A stretch of 64,000 nucleotides of DNA from Azospira restricta (GCF_016858125.1 NZ_CP064781.1:3109501-3173500); one strand, 5' to 3'; shown: positions 1 through 11,568, counted from the stretch's first letter. The notes: generated by a model from the sequence alone, not told the origin. Made by a program: numbers and translations.

Positions 1-12
1 CGGCGCCGGCGC

Positions 13-42
13 AAAAGAAAACGGGACGCCGCAGCGTCCCGT
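13..42 (-). terminator. Terminator downstream of lpdA
   Basis: A 9-bp perfect stem (21-29 with 34-42, loop CGCA) is followed on the minus strand by a T-rich run (complement of 13-20). It lies about 22 bp after the lpdA stop and would end the long TCA operon. Confidence 0.8.
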
Positions 43-64
43 CTTGCCGACGACAGCGATGCGC

Positions 65-1492
65 TCAGAAATGCAGCGGCCGCTTGTCGCAGGCCAGCGC
101 CGCCTCGTGCACCACCTCCGACAGCGTCGGGTGCGCATGACAGATGCGGGCGAGGTCTTCGGAAGCGGCGCCGAACTCCATCGCGACGACGCCTTCCGAG
201 ATCAGCTCGGAGGCGTTGGCGCCGATGATGTGCACGCCGAGGATGCGATCGGTCTCGGCGTCGGCCAGCATCTTGACGAAGCCGGTCGGGGCGCCCATGC
301 CGAGCGCGCGGCCGTTGGCCAGGAACGGGATCTTGCCGGCCTTGTAGGCGATGCCGTCGGCCTTCAGCTGCTGCTCGGTCTTGCCGACCCAGGCGATCTC
401 CGGGCTGGTGTAGATCACGTACGGGATGGTGTCGAAGTTGCAGTGACCGGACTGGCCGGCCATCAGCTCGGCGACCATCACCGCCTCTTCCATCGCCTTG
501 TGCGCGAGCATCGGACCGGAGACGACGTCGCCGATCGCCCACACGCCCGGCAGGTTGGTGCGGCAGTGGCCGTCGACGTTGATCTGGCCGCGCTCGGTGA
601 GCTGCAGGCCGACCGCCTCGGCGTTCAGGCCGTCGGTGTTCGGCACGCGGCCGACGGAGACGATCAGTCGGTCGGCGTCGAGCTTCTGCGCCTTGCCGTC
701 CTTGTCGGTGTAGTCGATGGCGACGCCCTTCTTCGACACCTTCACCTCGCCGATCTTGACGCCGGCGTGGATGCCGAGGCCCTGCTTGGTGAACACCTTG
801 AGCGCTTCCTTGGCGACATCGACGTCGGCGACCGACAGGAAGTCGGGCATCGCTTCGAGAATGGTCACTTCGGAGCCGAGGCGGCGCCAGACCGAGCCCA
901 TTTCCAGGCCGATCACGCCGGCACCGATGATCGCCAGCTTCTTCGGCACGGCGTCGATGTCGAGCGCGCCGACGTTGTCGCAGACGATCTTGTTGTCGAC
1001 CGGGATGCCCGGCAGGTGGCGCGGCTTCGAGCCGGTGGCGACGATCACCTGCTTGGCCTCGACCACCTCGTCGCCGACCTTGACCTGCCAGCCGCCGTCC
1101 TTGCCGGCGCCGATGAAGGAGCCGTGGCCGTTCAGCAGCGTCACCTTGTTCTTCTTGAACAGGCCCTTGATGCCGCCGGTCAGCTGGCCGACGATGGTGT
1201 TCTTGCGGCCGAGCATCTTGGCCACGTCGATCTTCGGCGTGCCGACCTGGATGCCCTGGTCGGCGAAGTCGTGCGCCGCTTCCTCGAACATGTGCGAGGT
1301 GTGCAGCAGCGCCTTCGACGGGATGCAGCCGACGTTCAGGCAGGTGCCGCCGAGGCGCGGCTCGCCCTTCGGATCGGCGTAGGGGTTCGATTCGCAGCAG
1401 GCGGCCGAGAAGCCGAGTTGCGCGGCGCGGATCGCGGCCACGTAGCCGCCGGGGCCGCCGCCGATGACGAGGACGTCGAATTGCTTGGACAT
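65..1492 (-). CDS. lpdA: Dihydrolipoyl dehydrogenase (E3)
   Basis: E3 of the 2-oxoglutarate dehydrogenase complex. It reoxidises dihydrolipoamide on SucB and passes electrons through FAD to NAD+ in the cytoplasm. The 475-residue protein begins with the FAD loop GGGPGG (11-16), has the redox-active disulfide C51-C56 (GGTCLNVGC), a second Rossmann motif GAGVIGLE for NAD, and the C-terminal dimerisation domain with the catalytic His-Glu pair in [13 protein letters not shown]. The start at 1492 is chosen over an upstream frame extension because AGGAG lies 8 bp before it and the protein then starts right at the FAD domain. It is the last gene of the sdh-glt-suc operon, 87 bp after sucB. Nothing is unusual. 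Confidence 0.97.
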   Translation of the reverse strand: MSKQFDVLVIGGGPGGYVAAIRAAQLGFSAACCESNPYADPKGEPRLGGTCLNVGCIPSKALLHTSHMFEEAAHDFADQGIQVGTPKIDVAKMLGRKNTIVGQLTGGIKGLFKKNKVTLLNGHGSFIGAGKDGGWQVKVGDEVVEAKQVIVATGSKPRHLPGIPVDNKIVCDNVGALDIDAVPKKLAIIGAGVIGLEMGSVWRRLGSEVTILEAMPDFLSVADVDVAKEALKVFTKQGLGIHAGVKIGEVKVSKKGVAIDYTDKDGKAQKLDADRLIVSVGRVPNTDGLNAEAVGLQLTERGQINVDGHCRTNLPGVWAIGDVVSGPMLAHKAMEEAVMVAELMAGQSGHCNFDTIPYVIYTSPEIAWVGKTEQQLKADGIAYKAGKIPFLANGRALGMGAPTGFVKMLADAETDRILGVHIIGANASELISEGVVAMEFGAASEDLARICHAHPTLSEVVHEAALACDKRPLHF

Positions 1493-1579
1493 TGTTCTTT
1501 CTCCTGTAGGGAACGGAAAAACGGGGCGCCGGCAAGGGGCTTCTGGCCCCCTGCGTGACACCCCGCTATTCCTGATGCA

Positions 1580-2809
1580 TTAGACGCCGAGCAGCAGGCG
1601 GGCCGGATCTTCCAGCGCTTCCTTCATCGTCACCAGACCGAGGACGGCTTCGCGGCCGTCGATGATGCGGTGGTCGTAGGACATCGCCAGGTAGTTGATC
1701 GGGCGCACGACGACCTGGCCGTTCTCGACGACGGCACGGTCCTTGGTCGCGTGGATGCCGAGGATCGCCGACTGCGGCGGGTTGATGATCGGCGTCGACA
1801 GCATCGAGCCGAACACGCCGCCGTTGGAGATCGAGAAGGTGCCGCCGGTCAGTTCCTCGATCGACAGCTTGCCGTCCTTGGCCTTCTGGCCGAACTCGCC
1901 GATCTTCTTCTCGATGTCGGCGATGCTCATCTGGTCGACGTCGCGCAGGATCGGCACGACCAGGCCGCGCGGCGAGCCGACGGCGATGCCGATGTCGATG
2001 TAGCCGTGGTAGACGATGTCGTTGCCGTCAACGGACGCGTTGAGGATCGGGAACTTCTGCAGCGCGGCGACCGCGGCCTTGACGAAGAAGCCCATGAAGC
2101 CGAGGCGGACGCCGTGCGCCTTCTCGAACTTCTCGCCGTACTGCTTCCTGAGCGCCATGATCGGGGCCATGTTCACTTCGTTGAACGTGGTCAGGATCGC
2201 GTTCTCGTTCTTCGACTGGATCAGGCGCTCGGCGATGCGCGCGCGCAGGCGCGACATCGGCACGCGCTGCTCCGGACGGTCGCCCAGCGGCACCGCGACC
2301 GGCGGCGTCGGCAGCGCGGCCTTGGCGGCGGCCGGCGCGGCGACCGGGCCGGCCTTCGGCGCGGCGGCGAGCGCATCGGCCTTGGTCACGCGACCGCCGC
2401 GGCCGGAGCCGGCGACGTCGGCGGCAGCGATGCCCTTCTCGTCGAGGATCTTGCGCGCGGCGGGCATGGCGACGCCGGCGGCGGCCGGCGCGGCAGCGGC
2501 CGGCGCAGCCGCCGGTGCCGGCGCGGCGGCCTTCGGCGCCTCGGCCTTCGGCGCGGCGGCGCCGGCCTTGGCGGCGGTGTCGATCTTGGCGATCACTTCA
2601 CCCGAGACGACGGTCTCGCCGTCGCCCTTGATGATTTCGACCAGCACGCCGCCATCCGGCGCCGGCAGCTCGAGGACGACCTTGTCGGTCTCGATGTCGA
2701 TCAGGTTTTCGTCGCGCGAGACGGCCTCGCCGGCCTTCTTGTGCCAGGAAACGAGGGTGGCCTCGGCCACGGACTCGGACAGTTGCGGAACTTTGACGTC
2801 GATGATCAT
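1580..2809 (-). CDS. sucB: 2-oxoglutarate dehydrogenase E2, dihydrolipoyl succinyltransferase
   Basis: Transfers the succinyl group from the SucA-bound intermediate to CoA and forms the core of the cytoplasmic 2-oxoglutarate dehydrogenase complex. The 409 residues show one N-terminal lipoyl domain with the lipoylated lysine K43 in ETDKVVLE. A long Ala/Pro-rich linker follows (about 80-130), then the peripheral-subunit-binding domain ([10 protein letters not shown]...[10 protein letters not shown]) and the catalytic domain ending with the acyltransferase motif [13 protein letters not shown], where His and Asp are catalytic. It lies 25 bp after sucA and before lpdA, the usual betaproteobacterial order. 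A single lipoyl domain is normal for SucB. Confidence 0.97.
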   Translation of the reverse strand: MIIDVKVPQLSESVAEATLVSWHKKAGEAVSRDENLIDIETDKVVLELPAPDGGVLVEIIKGDGETVVSGEVIAKIDTAAKAGAAAPKAEAPKAAAPAPAAAPAAAAPAAAGVAMPAARKILDEKGIAAADVAGSGRGGRVTKADALAAAPKAGPVAAPAAAKAALPTPPVAVPLGDRPEQRVPMSRLRARIAERLIQSKNENAILTTFNEVNMAPIMALRKQYGEKFEKAHGVRLGFMGFFVKAAVAALQKFPILNASVDGNDIVYHGYIDIGIAVGSPRGLVVPILRDVDQMSIADIEKKIGEFGQKAKDGKLSIEELTGGTFSISNGGVFGSMLSTPIINPPQSAILGIHATKDRAVVENGQVVVRPINYLAMSYDHRIIDGREAVLGLVTMKEALEDPARLLLGV

Positions 2810-2834
2810 TGTTATCTCCGTACTTCGTGCTGGG

Positions 2835-5666
2835 TTAGTACTCGATCTTGCCCAGGGCGGACTCGATGAGCGTCTTCTGTTGGAGGGCGTGCTTCGCGGC
2901 GTAGCCGACCGCCGGCGAGGCCGAGGCCGGACGCGAGACGAGCAGCAGGTGGCGCTTCTCGCCGACCGAGCGCACCAGGTGCTGGCGCGACGCGAGCCAA
3001 TACCACGCGCCCTGGTTGCGCGGCTCGTCCTGCACCCAGACCACCTCGGTGGCCTTCGGATACTTGGCGAGCTCGGCCTTCAGCGCCTCGTCCGGGAACG
3101 GGTAGAGCTGTTCGACGCGGGCAATGGCGATGTGGTTGGCCTTCTTCTCGCGGCGGGCGGCGACCAGGTCGTAGTAGACCTTGCCCGAGCAGAGGATCAG
3201 GCGCGTCACCTTCTTCGCGTCGAGCTTGTCGGTCTCGCCGATCACTTCCTGGAAGCGACCGCCGGCCAGGTCGTCGAGCGAGGCGATGGCGTCCTTGTGG
3301 CGCAGCAGCGACTTCGGCGAGAAGACGATCAGCGGCTTGCGCTGGTTGCGCACGGCCTGGCGGCGCAGCAGGTGGAAGATCTGCGCCGGCGTCGTCGGCT
3401 GGCACACTTCCATGTTCATCTCGGCGCAGAGCTGCATGTAGCGCTCGATGCGCGCCGACGAGTGCTCCGGTCCCTGGCCTTCGTAGCCGTGGGGGAGCAG
3501 CATGGTCAGGCCGCAGGCGCGACCCCACTTGGCTTCGCCCGAGGCGATGAACTGGTCGATGACGACCTGGGCGCCGTTGGCGAAGTCGCCGAACTGGCCT
3601 TCCCAGACCACCAACTCGTACGGGTTGGCCGAGGCGTAGCCGTAGTCGAAGGCGAGCACGGCTTCTTCCGACAGCACCGAATCCCAGCACTGGAAGCCGG
3701 CCTGCTTTTCCTGCAGGTTGGCCAGCGGGTGGTAGGTACCGGCGGCCCAGTTCTCGCGGTTCTGGTCGTGCAGCGCGGCGTGACGGTGGAAGAAGGTGCC
3801 GCGGCCGACGTCCTCGCCGGAGATGCGGACGCCGTAGCCGGAGACCAGCAGCGAGGCGTAGGCCAGGTTCTCGGCCATGCCCCAGTCGATCGGCAGCGTG
3901 CCCTCGCCCATCGCGCGACGGTCGTCGATGATTTTCTTGACGCGGCTGTGCAGCGTGAAGCCTTCCGGGGTCGTCGTCAGGCGCTCGGCCAGGCGCTTCA
4001 GCTCCTTGAGCGGCACCGTCGTGTCGCAGTTCGGGATGTACTTCTTGGTCAGGAACGGCGACCAGTCGATGGTCATCGGGTGCTTGTAGCCGGCGAGCAC
4101 CGGGTTGTACAGCAGCTCGCCCTTGTCGAGGTGGGCGCGGTACTCCTTGATCATCTCGTCCGGGCCGTCGGCCGCCAGCACGCCTTCGGCGACCAGCCGG
4201 TCGGCGTACAGCTTGCGCGTGCCCGGGTGCTGGCTGATCTTCTTGTACATCAGCGGCTGCGTCACCATCGGCTCGTCCTGCTCGTTGTGGCCGAGCTTGC
4301 GGAAGCAGATGATGTCGATGACGACGTCCTTCTTGAACTTCTGGCGGAACTCCATCGCCACCTGGGTGACCAGCGCCACCGCTTCCGGATCGTCGCCGTT
4401 GACGTGGAAGATCGGCGCGTCGGCCATCTTGAAGATGTCGGTGCAGTACAGCGACGAGCGGTAGTCGCGCGGGTCCGAGGTGGTGAAGCCGATCTGGTTG
4501 TTCACCACGATGTGCACCGTGCCACCCGTGCCGTAGCCGCGGGTCTGCGCGAAGTTGATCATTTCCTGGTTGACGCCCTGGCCGGCGACGGCGGCGTCGC
4601 CGTGGATCAGCACCGGCAGCACCTTGTCCTTGCCGTTCTCGCCGCGGCGGGTCTGGCGCGAGTAGACCGAGCCGACCACCACCGGGTTGACGATCTCGAG
4701 GTGCGACGGGTTGAAGGCCAGCGTCAGGTGGCACGGGCCGCCCGGGGTCGCGACGTCGGACGAGTAGCCCATGTGGTACTTGACGTCACCGGCCGAGAGG
4801 TCGGAGGCCTTCTTGCCTTCGAACTCGTCGAAGAGCATCGACGGCGCCTTGCCCAGCGTGTTCACGAGGACGTTCAGGCGGCCGCGGTGGGCCATGCCGA
4901 TGACGATCTCGTCGACGCCGAGGCCGCCGGCGACGCGCACCAGCTCATCCATCGACACGATCAGCGACTCGCCGCCCTCGAGCGAGAAGCGCTTCTGGCC
5001 GACGTAGCGGGTATGCAGGTAGCGCTCCAGCGTCTCGGCCGCGGTCAGGCGCTCGAGCAGGCGCTTCTTCTGCTCGGCGGTATAGGCGGCCTTGCTGCGG
5101 ATCGGCTCGAGGCGCTCCTGGATCCAGCGCTTCTCGGCGATCTCGCTCATGTACATGTATTCGACGCCGACCGAGCCGCAGTAGGTCTCCTTCAGCGCCT
5201 CGAACAGCTGGCCGAACGGCGCGTGCTCGGGGCAGCCCTTGAACGAGCCGACGTTGAAGGTGGCGTTCTTGTCGGCGTCGGAGAAGCCGTAGAACGACGG
5301 ATCCAGCTCGTGCAGCTCCGGACGCGGCATGCGCTTCAGCGGATCGAGGTTGGCCCAGCGCGTACCCATGAAGCGGTAGGCGTTGATCAGTTGCAGGACG
5401 CCGACCTGCTTCTTGTCGTCGACCTGGACGCCGGCGGCGGCGGGACGGAAGCCGCCGTTCTTCGCCTGCTCGGCGAAGGCGGCGATCACCGGCGCGTGCG
5501 GAATGTCGCGGGCGACGAAGCCCGGCATCTGCGCCAGCTTGTCGAAATAGTCGCGCCACTCGTCGGGCACGGAGGTCGGATTGTCGAGATAGTTTTCGTA
5601 CAGCTCCTCGACGAACGGCGCATTGCCGCCGAAGAGATAGGAGTTGCCGAACAGCTGCGTCATCAT
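2835..5666 (-). CDS. sucA: 2-oxoglutarate dehydrogenase E1
   Basis: Thiamine-diphosphate-dependent E1 that decarboxylates 2-oxoglutarate and succinylates the lipoyl arm of SucB. At 943 residues it has the family length. It carries the N-terminal E2-binding helix ([19 protein letters not shown]), the TPP core with [11 protein letters not shown], the GDAAVAGQG stretch and metal-binding NNQIGFTT, and the transketolase pyrimidine domain ([24 protein letters not shown]). The start at 5666 (Met-Met) is chosen because the homologous N-terminus begins there and AGGTGA precedes it; an in-frame upstream extension to 5741 is not conserved-looking. It lies 111 bp downstream of gltA, with a hairpin in the gap that may tune sucAB-lpd expression. 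Confidence 0.97.
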   Translation of the reverse strand: MMTQLFGNSYLFGGNAPFVEELYENYLDNPTSVPDEWRDYFDKLAQMPGFVARDIPHAPVIAAFAEQAKNGGFRPAAAGVQVDDKKQVGVLQLINAYRFMGTRWANLDPLKRMPRPELHELDPSFYGFSDADKNATFNVGSFKGCPEHAPFGQLFEALKETYCGSVGVEYMYMSEIAEKRWIQERLEPIRSKAAYTAEQKKRLLERLTAAETLERYLHTRYVGQKRFSLEGGESLIVSMDELVRVAGGLGVDEIVIGMAHRGRLNVLVNTLGKAPSMLFDEFEGKKASDLSAGDVKYHMGYSSDVATPGGPCHLTLAFNPSHLEIVNPVVVGSVYSRQTRRGENGKDKVLPVLIHGDAAVAGQGVNQEMINFAQTRGYGTGGTVHIVVNNQIGFTTSDPRDYRSSLYCTDIFKMADAPIFHVNGDDPEAVALVTQVAMEFRQKFKKDVVIDIICFRKLGHNEQDEPMVTQPLMYKKISQHPGTRKLYADRLVAEGVLAADGPDEMIKEYRAHLDKGELLYNPVLAGYKHPMTIDWSPFLTKKYIPNCDTTVPLKELKRLAERLTTTPEGFTLHSRVKKIIDDRRAMGEGTLPIDWGMAENLAYASLLVSGYGVRISGEDVGRGTFFHRHAALHDQNRENWAAGTYHPLANLQEKQAGFQCWDSVLSEEAVLAFDYGYASANPYELVVWEGQFGDFANGAQVVIDQFIASGEAKWGRACGLTMLLPHGYEGQGPEHSSARIERYMQLCAEMNMEVCQPTTPAQIFHLLRRQAVRNQRKPLIVFSPKSLLRHKDAIASLDDLAGGRFQEVIGETDKLDAKKVTRLILCSGKVYYDLVAARREKKANHIAIARVEQLYPFPDEALKAELAKYPKATEVVWVQDEPRNQGAWYWLASRQHLVRSVGEKRHLLLVSRPASASPAVGYAAKHALQQKTLIESALGKIEY

Positions 5667-5744
5667 GGCTTCACCTGTGGTAGCGGGTGTTGTTTCAGTC
5701 GGAGAAGCCGGCGGCGCTTCGGTAAGCACCCGCCGGCCCATGCA

Positions 5745-5770
5745 GAAAGGGGCGGTCCATCGCCGCCCCT
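5745..5770 (-). terminator. Hairpin between gltA and sucA, possible attenuator
   Basis: An 8-bp stem (5748-5755 with 5763-5770) lies just after the gltA stop. On the minus strand only a short T stretch (TTTCT) follows, so it is more likely a partial terminator or processing site inside the operon than a full stop. On the plus strand it is followed by GTTTTTCTT but no plus-strand gene reads into it. Confidence 0.5.
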
Positions 5771-5777
5771 GTTTTTC

Positions 5778-7076
<1,299 letters not shown>

Positions 7077-7130
7077 GGTGTTAATCCCTTGTACAGGTTA
7101 TGTTTTCCAGCTTCCACGGTGGCCGCCAAC

Positions 7131-7391
7131 CTACAGCGGCTGCCTTACTTCACTCTTACGCAGCAGCGCCACGATTCCGGCCTGCCGCGCGTCCTCGCAC
7201 TCCTCGGTCCCGTTAACCAGCGGCCAGAGGTCGTGATCTTCCATGTCCGCCAGCTCCGCGAACACATGCTGGTCCGCGTCGCTGAGCTTGGGAAACTCCT
7301 CGACGAGGAACTTCCCGAGGATCAGGTCCAGCTCCAGCAGGGCGCGGCGGGTGCAGCGCCACTGCAGGCGGTTCAGCGCATCGTGATCCAC
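7131..7391 (-). CDS. sdhE: Succinate dehydrogenase flavinylation factor SdhE
   Basis: SdhE (SDH5/YgfY family) binds SdhA and promotes covalent FAD attachment. The 86-residue protein has the family length and fold signature: an Arg-rich start (WRCTRRALLELDLIL), then DADQHVFAELADMEDHDLWPLV. The family's RGxxE motif appears here as R16-A17-L-L-E20, so the usual Gly is Ala, which is notable because that Gly lies in the SdhA contact surface. It starts only 1 bp after the sdhB stop, so it is translationally coupled to its partner enzyme. Identification is secure from context and length. Confidence 0.92.
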   Translation of the reverse strand: MDHDALNRLQWRCTRRALLELDLILGKFLVEEFPKLSDADQHVFAELADMEDHDLWPLVNGTEECEDARQAGIVALLRKSEVRQPL

Positions 7392-7392
7392 G

Positions 7393-8103
7393 TCAGACCG
7401 CGCGCCGGACCATCATTTCCTTGATCTTGCCGATCGCCTTGGTCGGGTTGAGACCCTTCGGACAGACGTCGACGCAGTTCATGATGGTGTGGCAACGGAA
7501 CAGGCGATACGGATCCTCGAGGTTGTCGAGGCGCTCGTTGGTCGCCTGGTCGCGGGTGTCGGCGATGAAACGGTAGGCGTTGAGCAGGCCGGCCGGGCCG
7601 ACGAACTTGTCCGGGTTCCACCAGAACGACGGGCACGAGGTCGAGCAGCAGGCGCACAGGATGCACTCGTAGAGGCCGTTCAGCTCCTCGCGGTCCTCCG
7701 GCGACTGCAGGCGCTCGCGCTCCGGCGGCGGATCGTTGTTCACCAGGTAGGGCTTGATCGAGTGGTACTGCTTGAAGAACTGGGTCATGTCCACGATCAG
7801 GTCGCGGATGACCGGCAGGCCGGGCAGCGGACGCAGGACGACCGGCTGCTTGAGGTCCTTGATCTCGGTCAGGCAGGCGAGGCCGTTCTTGCCGTTGATG
7901 TTCATCGCGTCGGAGCCGCAGATGCCCTCGCGGCACGAGCGGCGGTACGACAGCGTGTCGTCCTGGGCCTTCAGCTTGGTCAGGACGTCGAGCAGCTTGC
8001 GATCGGTCTCGTCCACCTCGATCGAGAAGTCCTGCATGTACGGCGCGTTGTCCTTGTCCGGATCGTAGCGGTAGATCTTGAACTGCATGGTACGGGTAGC
8101 CAT
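7393..8103 (-). CDS. sdhB: Succinate dehydrogenase iron-sulfur subunit
   Basis: Carries electrons from FAD in SdhA to ubiquinone at the membrane anchor. The 236 residues contain the [2Fe-2S] motif in the N-terminal ferredoxin domain (SCREGICGSDAMNINGKNG followed by LAC). Two C-terminal clusters follow, CILCACCSTSCP for [4Fe-4S] and CHTIMNCVDVCPKGLNP for the [3Fe-4S]/[4Fe-4S] ligands. It follows sdhA by 21 bp. Length and motif spacing are normal. Confidence 0.97.
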   Translation of the reverse strand: MATRTMQFKIYRYDPDKDNAPYMQDFSIEVDETDRKLLDVLTKLKAQDDTLSYRRSCREGICGSDAMNINGKNGLACLTEIKDLKQPVVLRPLPGLPVIRDLIVDMTQFFKQYHSIKPYLVNNDPPPERERLQSPEDREELNGLYECILCACCSTSCPSFWWNPDKFVGPAGLLNAYRFIADTRDQATNERLDNLEDPYRLFRCHTIMNCVDVCPKGLNPTKAIGKIKEMMVRRAV

Positions 8104-8124
8104 TTACATTGACTCCTAACGCGA

Positions 8125-9900
8125 TCAGTACGAGCGCGTCTTCAGCGCGATGGTTTCGACGGACAGCGGGGTCATGTTGACCGGCTTGTACGACAGCTTG
8201 TTACCGTCGCGCTGCCACAGCGTGTGCTTGTGCCATTCCTTGTCGTTGCGGCCGTTCGGGAATTCCGCCGTATCCGGCGCGTCGTCGCGGACATGGGCGC
8301 CGCGCGATTCCTTGCGGGCATTGGCACAGATCATCGTCGACTTGGCCACTTCGATCAGGTTGTCGAGTTCGAGCGCTTCGACGCGGGCGGTGTTCCAGAC
8401 CTTGGACTTGTCCTTGATCTCGGTGATCGCCACCTGCTTCTCGATTTCCAGGATCTTCTGCACGCCCTCTTCCAGCTTGTCCTTGAAGCGGAAGACGCCG
8501 CAGTGGTTCTGCATCGTACGCTGCATCGCGAGGCGGGTTTCATGCACATTGCTGCCGTTCTTCTGGTTTTCCAGACGGGCGAGGCGGGCCAGGGTCTTGT
8601 CGGCGAAGTTGGCCGGCAGTTCCTTGTGCGTCTTCGGCATCTTCGCCATGTCCTCGATGACGGTATCGCCCGAGGACTTGCCGAAGACCAGCAGGTCGAG
8701 CAGCGAGTTCGTACCGAGGCGGTTGGCGCCGTGCACCGAGGCGCAGGCGCACTCGCCGGCAGCGTAGAAGCCGGTGACGGTCGAGCCGTTCTCGTTGATC
8801 ACCTGGCCCTTGTAGTTGGTCGGGATGCCGCCCATCTGGTAGTGGCAGGTCGGCACGACCGGGATCGGCGCCTTGATCGGGTCGATGCCGGCGAACTGGA
8901 TCGAGATCTCGCGGATGCCCGGGAGGCGCTTCATGATCGTCGCCGGGTCGAGGTGGGTGATGTCGAGCGTGACGAAGTCCTTGTTCGGACCGCAGCCGCG
9001 GCCTTCGTTGATCTCGGTGACCATCGCGCGCGAGACGACGTCGCGCGAGGCGAGGTCCTTGGCGTTCGGCGCGTAGCGCTCCATGAAGCGCTCGCCGGCA
9101 GCGTTCCTGAGGATGCCGCCTTCGCCGCGGACGCCCTCGGTGATCAGCACGCCAGCGCCGGCGACGCCGGTCGGGTGGAACTGCCAGAACTCCATATCCT
9201 CGAGCGGGATGCCGGCGCGCGCCGCCATGCCGAGGCCGTCGCCGGTGTTGATGAAGGCGTTGGTCGAGGAGTAGAAGATGCGGCCGGCACCGCCGGTCGC
9301 GAAGACGGTGGCCTTGGCGTGGAAGGCGACGACCTCGCCGGTTTCCATTTCCAGCGCGATGACGCCGAGCACCTGGCCGTCTTCGTCGCGGATCAGGTCG
9401 AGCGCCATCCACTCGACGAAGAACTGGGTGTTGGCCTTGACGTTGCGCTGGTAGAGCGCGTGCAGCATGGCGTGGCCGGTACGGTCGGCGGCGGCGCAGG
9501 CGCGGCGCACCGGCTTCTCGCCGAAGTTCGACATGTGGCCGCCGAACGGGCGCTGGTAGATCTTGCCTTCGTCGGTACGGTCGAACGGCATGCCGAAGTG
9601 CTCGAGCTCGACGACCACCTCCGGCGCCTTGCGGCACATGAACTCGATCGCGTCCTGGTCGCCGAGCCAGTCGGAACCCTTGACGGTGTCGTACATGTGC
9701 CAGTGCCAGTGATCCTCCTCGGAGTTGCCGAGCGAGGCCGAGACGCCGCCCTGGGCAGCGACGGTGTGCGAACGGGTCGGGAAGACCTTGGACAGGACGG
9801 CCGTCTTCAGGCCGGCTTCGGACAACTGGATCGCGGCACGCAGGCCGGCGCCGCCGGCGCCGACGATCACCGCATCGAACTTACGGACAGGAATACTCAC
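8125..9900 (-). CDS. sdhA: Succinate dehydrogenase flavoprotein subunit
   Basis: Catalytic subunit oxidising succinate to fumarate on the cytoplasmic face of the membrane. The 591 residues show the FAD motif VGAGGAGLRAA near the N-terminus, and the segment RSHTVAAQGG whose His carries covalent FAD. The substrate-binding regions include HPTGVAGAGVLITEG and the active-site Arg region RGEGG. The C-terminal segment NARKESRGAHVRDD is also typical. It begins directly after the sdhD stop with no gap. Confidence 0.97.
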   Translation of the reverse strand: MSIPVRKFDAVIVGAGGAGLRAAIQLSEAGLKTAVLSKVFPTRSHTVAAQGGVSASLGNSEEDHWHWHMYDTVKGSDWLGDQDAIEFMCRKAPEVVVELEHFGMPFDRTDEGKIYQRPFGGHMSNFGEKPVRRACAAADRTGHAMLHALYQRNVKANTQFFVEWMALDLIRDEDGQVLGVIALEMETGEVVAFHAKATVFATGGAGRIFYSSTNAFINTGDGLGMAARAGIPLEDMEFWQFHPTGVAGAGVLITEGVRGEGGILRNAAGERFMERYAPNAKDLASRDVVSRAMVTEINEGRGCGPNKDFVTLDITHLDPATIMKRLPGIREISIQFAGIDPIKAPIPVVPTCHYQMGGIPTNYKGQVINENGSTVTGFYAAGECACASVHGANRLGTNSLLDLLVFGKSSGDTVIEDMAKMPKTHKELPANFADKTLARLARLENQKNGSNVHETRLAMQRTMQNHCGVFRFKDKLEEGVQKILEIEKQVAITEIKDKSKVWNTARVEALELDNLIEVAKSTMICANARKESRGAHVRDDAPDTAEFPNGRNDKEWHKHTLWQRDGNKLSYKPVNMTPLSVETIALKTRSY

Positions 9901-10248
9901 TTACAGCCTCCACAGAATCTTGGCAGCCCAGCCGGCGTAGCCGACCAGCGCAGCGATCGTTGCAATCATCAGAACCAGGCGCAGACCATCGGGCTTGACG
10001 TAGTCCATCCAGATGTCGCGGACGCCGATCCAGACGTGCCAGAAGAGGCTGATGAAGAAGAGGAAGGTCATGAACTGCATGAAACCGTTGGCGAAGATCG
10101 AACGCCAGGCTTCGTAGCTGCTCGGACCCAGTGCGCCGAGGGTGGCGAGGAGGATCAGGGTGTAGATCGCCATCACCAGCGCGGTGGCGCGCTGGGCGAT
10201 CCAGTCCTTGAGGCCGTAGCCGGCCCCGACAACGATGCGGTTGATCAT
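9901..10248 (-). CDS. sdhD: Succinate dehydrogenase membrane anchor SdhD
   Basis: The 115-residue hydrophobic anchor binds haem b and ubiquinone with SdhC. Three transmembrane helices can be seen (about 17-40, 55-75, 90-112). The motif HVWIGVRDIWMDYV is the characteristic SdhD signature in helix II and contains the haem/quinone-site His and the Asp-Tyr pair. Its start overlaps the sdhC stop by 4 bp (ATGA), indicating coupled translation. Confidence 0.93.
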   Translation of the reverse strand: MINRIVVGAGYGLKDWIAQRATALVMAIYTLILLATLGALGPSSYEAWRSIFANGFMQFMTFLFFISLFWHVWIGVRDIWMDYVKPDGLRLVLMIATIAALVGYAGWAAKILWRL

Positions 10249-10637
10249 AGCAGTACCTTCGCTCCGACGATGAGGGTGAGCGCGATGCTCACGGCGAACA
10301 CGACCTTGCTCGAGAAGCGGGCCGACTGCAGGTCGATGCCCTTGTGCAGGTCAAGCAGCAGGTAGCGGATGCCGGCGCAGAAGTGGTGCATGTACAGCCA
10401 GAGCAGGCCGAGCAGGATGATCTTGACGAGGAAGTTGCTCGTCACCGCCTTGGCGGCGGCATAGGTCTCGGGGGAGGCGAGGCTCTGCTGGAAAAGCCAC
10501 AGCAGGACCGGCAGGAGGAGGAAAAGCACGGCACCGCTGATTCGGTGCAGGATCGACAGAACGCCCGGTAGGGGCAATCTGATCGTTGCTAGGTCCAAGT
10601 TCTTTGGACGCTTCTTCTTGATAGCAATTTCTGCCAT
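10245..10637 (-). CDS. sdhC: Succinate dehydrogenase cytochrome b556 subunit SdhC
   Basis: First gene of the operon; a three-helix membrane subunit that supplies the other haem ligand. The signature HHFCAGIRYLLLDLHKG near the middle is the SdhC HxxxGxRHLLxD motif, with Tyr in place of the second His. The N-terminus has KKKRPKNLDLATIRLPLPG, the typical RP-SPH-like cytoplasmic segment, then LSILHRISGAVL. The start at 10637 is preferred over 10646 because GAGGGATGACGTTC gives a ribosome site at workable distance, while the upstream ATG sits on top of it. Confidence 0.93.
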   Translation of the reverse strand: MAEIAIKKKRPKNLDLATIRLPLPGVLSILHRISGAVLFLLLPVLLWLFQQSLASPETYAAAKAVTSNFLVKIILLGLLWLYMHHFCAGIRYLLLDLHKGIDLQSARFSSKVVFAVSIALTLIVGAKVLL

Positions 10638-10700
10638 GAACGTCATCCCTCGTGTTACGCGGCTGATGCCGCCTTTTTTGTGAGCTGATCAGAATTTTGA

Positions 10701-10729
10701 ATTATAACTTAACGCCCCACCCTGTTGCA
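10701..10729 (-). promoter_or_regulatory. Putative promoter of the sdh-glt-suc operon
   Basis: On the minus strand a perfect TATAAT (10701-10706) lies about 63 bp before the sdhC start, with a weak TGCAAC as -35 at 17 bp spacing (10724-10729). The weak -35 fits a promoter needing an activator or subject to repression. A GCGGC/GCCGC hairpin sits in the 5' leader. Confidence 0.55.
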
Positions 10730-10738
10730 TCACTCCCC

Positions 10739-11491
10739 CTACGCCAATTCATTGAAATAGTGGAAATTGCGGGTGTCATAGAAACCGCGCCGCCACTCCA
10801 CCGGCTTGTTGCCGTAGGTGAAGGCGACGCGCTCGACGAGGAGCAGCGGCTTGCCCTCCTCGACATGCAGCAGCTCGGCGGCGACCCCCTCGGCGGCGAC
10901 CGCGCGCAGACGCTCCTCGGCGCGGATCATGCGCACGCCGTAGCGGCTCTCGAACAGGTCGTAGAGCGACTTGTCGCTCTGCTTCAGGATGTCGAGCGAG
11001 AGGTCCTGGAACAGCTCGCCGGGCAGGTAGATTTCGTCGAAGACCACCGCCTCCTCACCGAACTTGAGCAGGCGGCGCATGATGATGATCGGCGCCCCCG
11101 GCTCGAGGCCGAGCATGCGCGCGACATCGGCGCCGGCCTTGGCGCGGCCGCACTCGAGCGGCACGCTCTTCGACGGCTGCAGCTCGCCCTCGTTGGGAAT
11201 CAGACGGAGGAAACGGAAGAAGGAACGCGGGTCGCTGTGCGTGGCGACGAAGGTGCCCTTGCCCTGGCGGCGCACCAGCAGGTTCTCGGCGGCCATCTCG
11301 TCGATCGCCTTGCGCACGGTGCCCTGCGAGACGTTGAAGCGGACGGCGAGTTCCGACTCGCTGGGGATGGCGTCGCCGGGTTGCCATTCCCCCGCCTCCA
11401 GGCTCTTCAGGATCAATTCCTTGATCTGCCTGTACAGCGGGCTGAAAGTGGGCGAAGGCGCGGTTGCGCGAGAGAGCGGAGACCGGTTCAT
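10739..11491 (-). CDS. GntR-family (HutC/UTRA) transcription regulator
   Basis: Likely local regulator of the TCA genes. The 250-residue protein has an N-terminal winged helix (PLYRQIKELILKSL, then PSESELAVRFNVSQGTVRKA with the recognition helix, then RRQGKGTFVA) and a C-terminal UTRA ligand-binding domain (about 90-245). It is placed between the sdh operon and the divergent mdh gene. Two inverted repeats overlap its own promoter, suggesting autoregulation. From memory, TCA-cycle GntR regulators called SdhR were proposed for Betaproteobacteria by comparative genomics; this gene fits that position, but the ligand cannot be read from sequence. Confidence 0.88.
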   Translation of the reverse strand: MNRSPLSRATAPSPTFSPLYRQIKELILKSLEAGEWQPGDAIPSESELAVRFNVSQGTVRKAIDEMAAENLLVRRQGKGTFVATHSDPRSFFRFLRLIPNEGELQPSKSVPLECGRAKAGADVARMLGLEPGAPIIIMRRLLKFGEEAVVFDEIYLPGELFQDLSLDILKQSDKSLYDLFESRYGVRMIRAEERLRAVAAEGVAAELLHVEEGKPLLLVERVAFTYGNKPVEWRRGFYDTRNFHYFNELA

Positions 11492-11514
11492 GAGGACTTA
11501 TTGGACCATAATTT

Positions 11515-11557
11515 GTAGAATTCGTCTATTCTACTTCTTATATCTTTTATAAGACAA
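11515..11557 (-). promoter_or_regulatory. gntR promoter with two operator-like inverted repeats
   Basis: Minus-strand -35 TTGTCT (complement of 11552-11557) and -10 TAGAAT (11528-11533) are separated by 18 bp. A 7-bp inverted repeat TCTTATA-N5-TATAAGA (11536-11554) fills the spacer. A second, GTAGAAT-N6-ATTCTAC (11515-11534), covers the -10. Both lie just upstream of the mdh promoter, so one protein could control both directions. Confidence 0.6.
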
Positions 11558-11568
11558 AAGACGGAACA

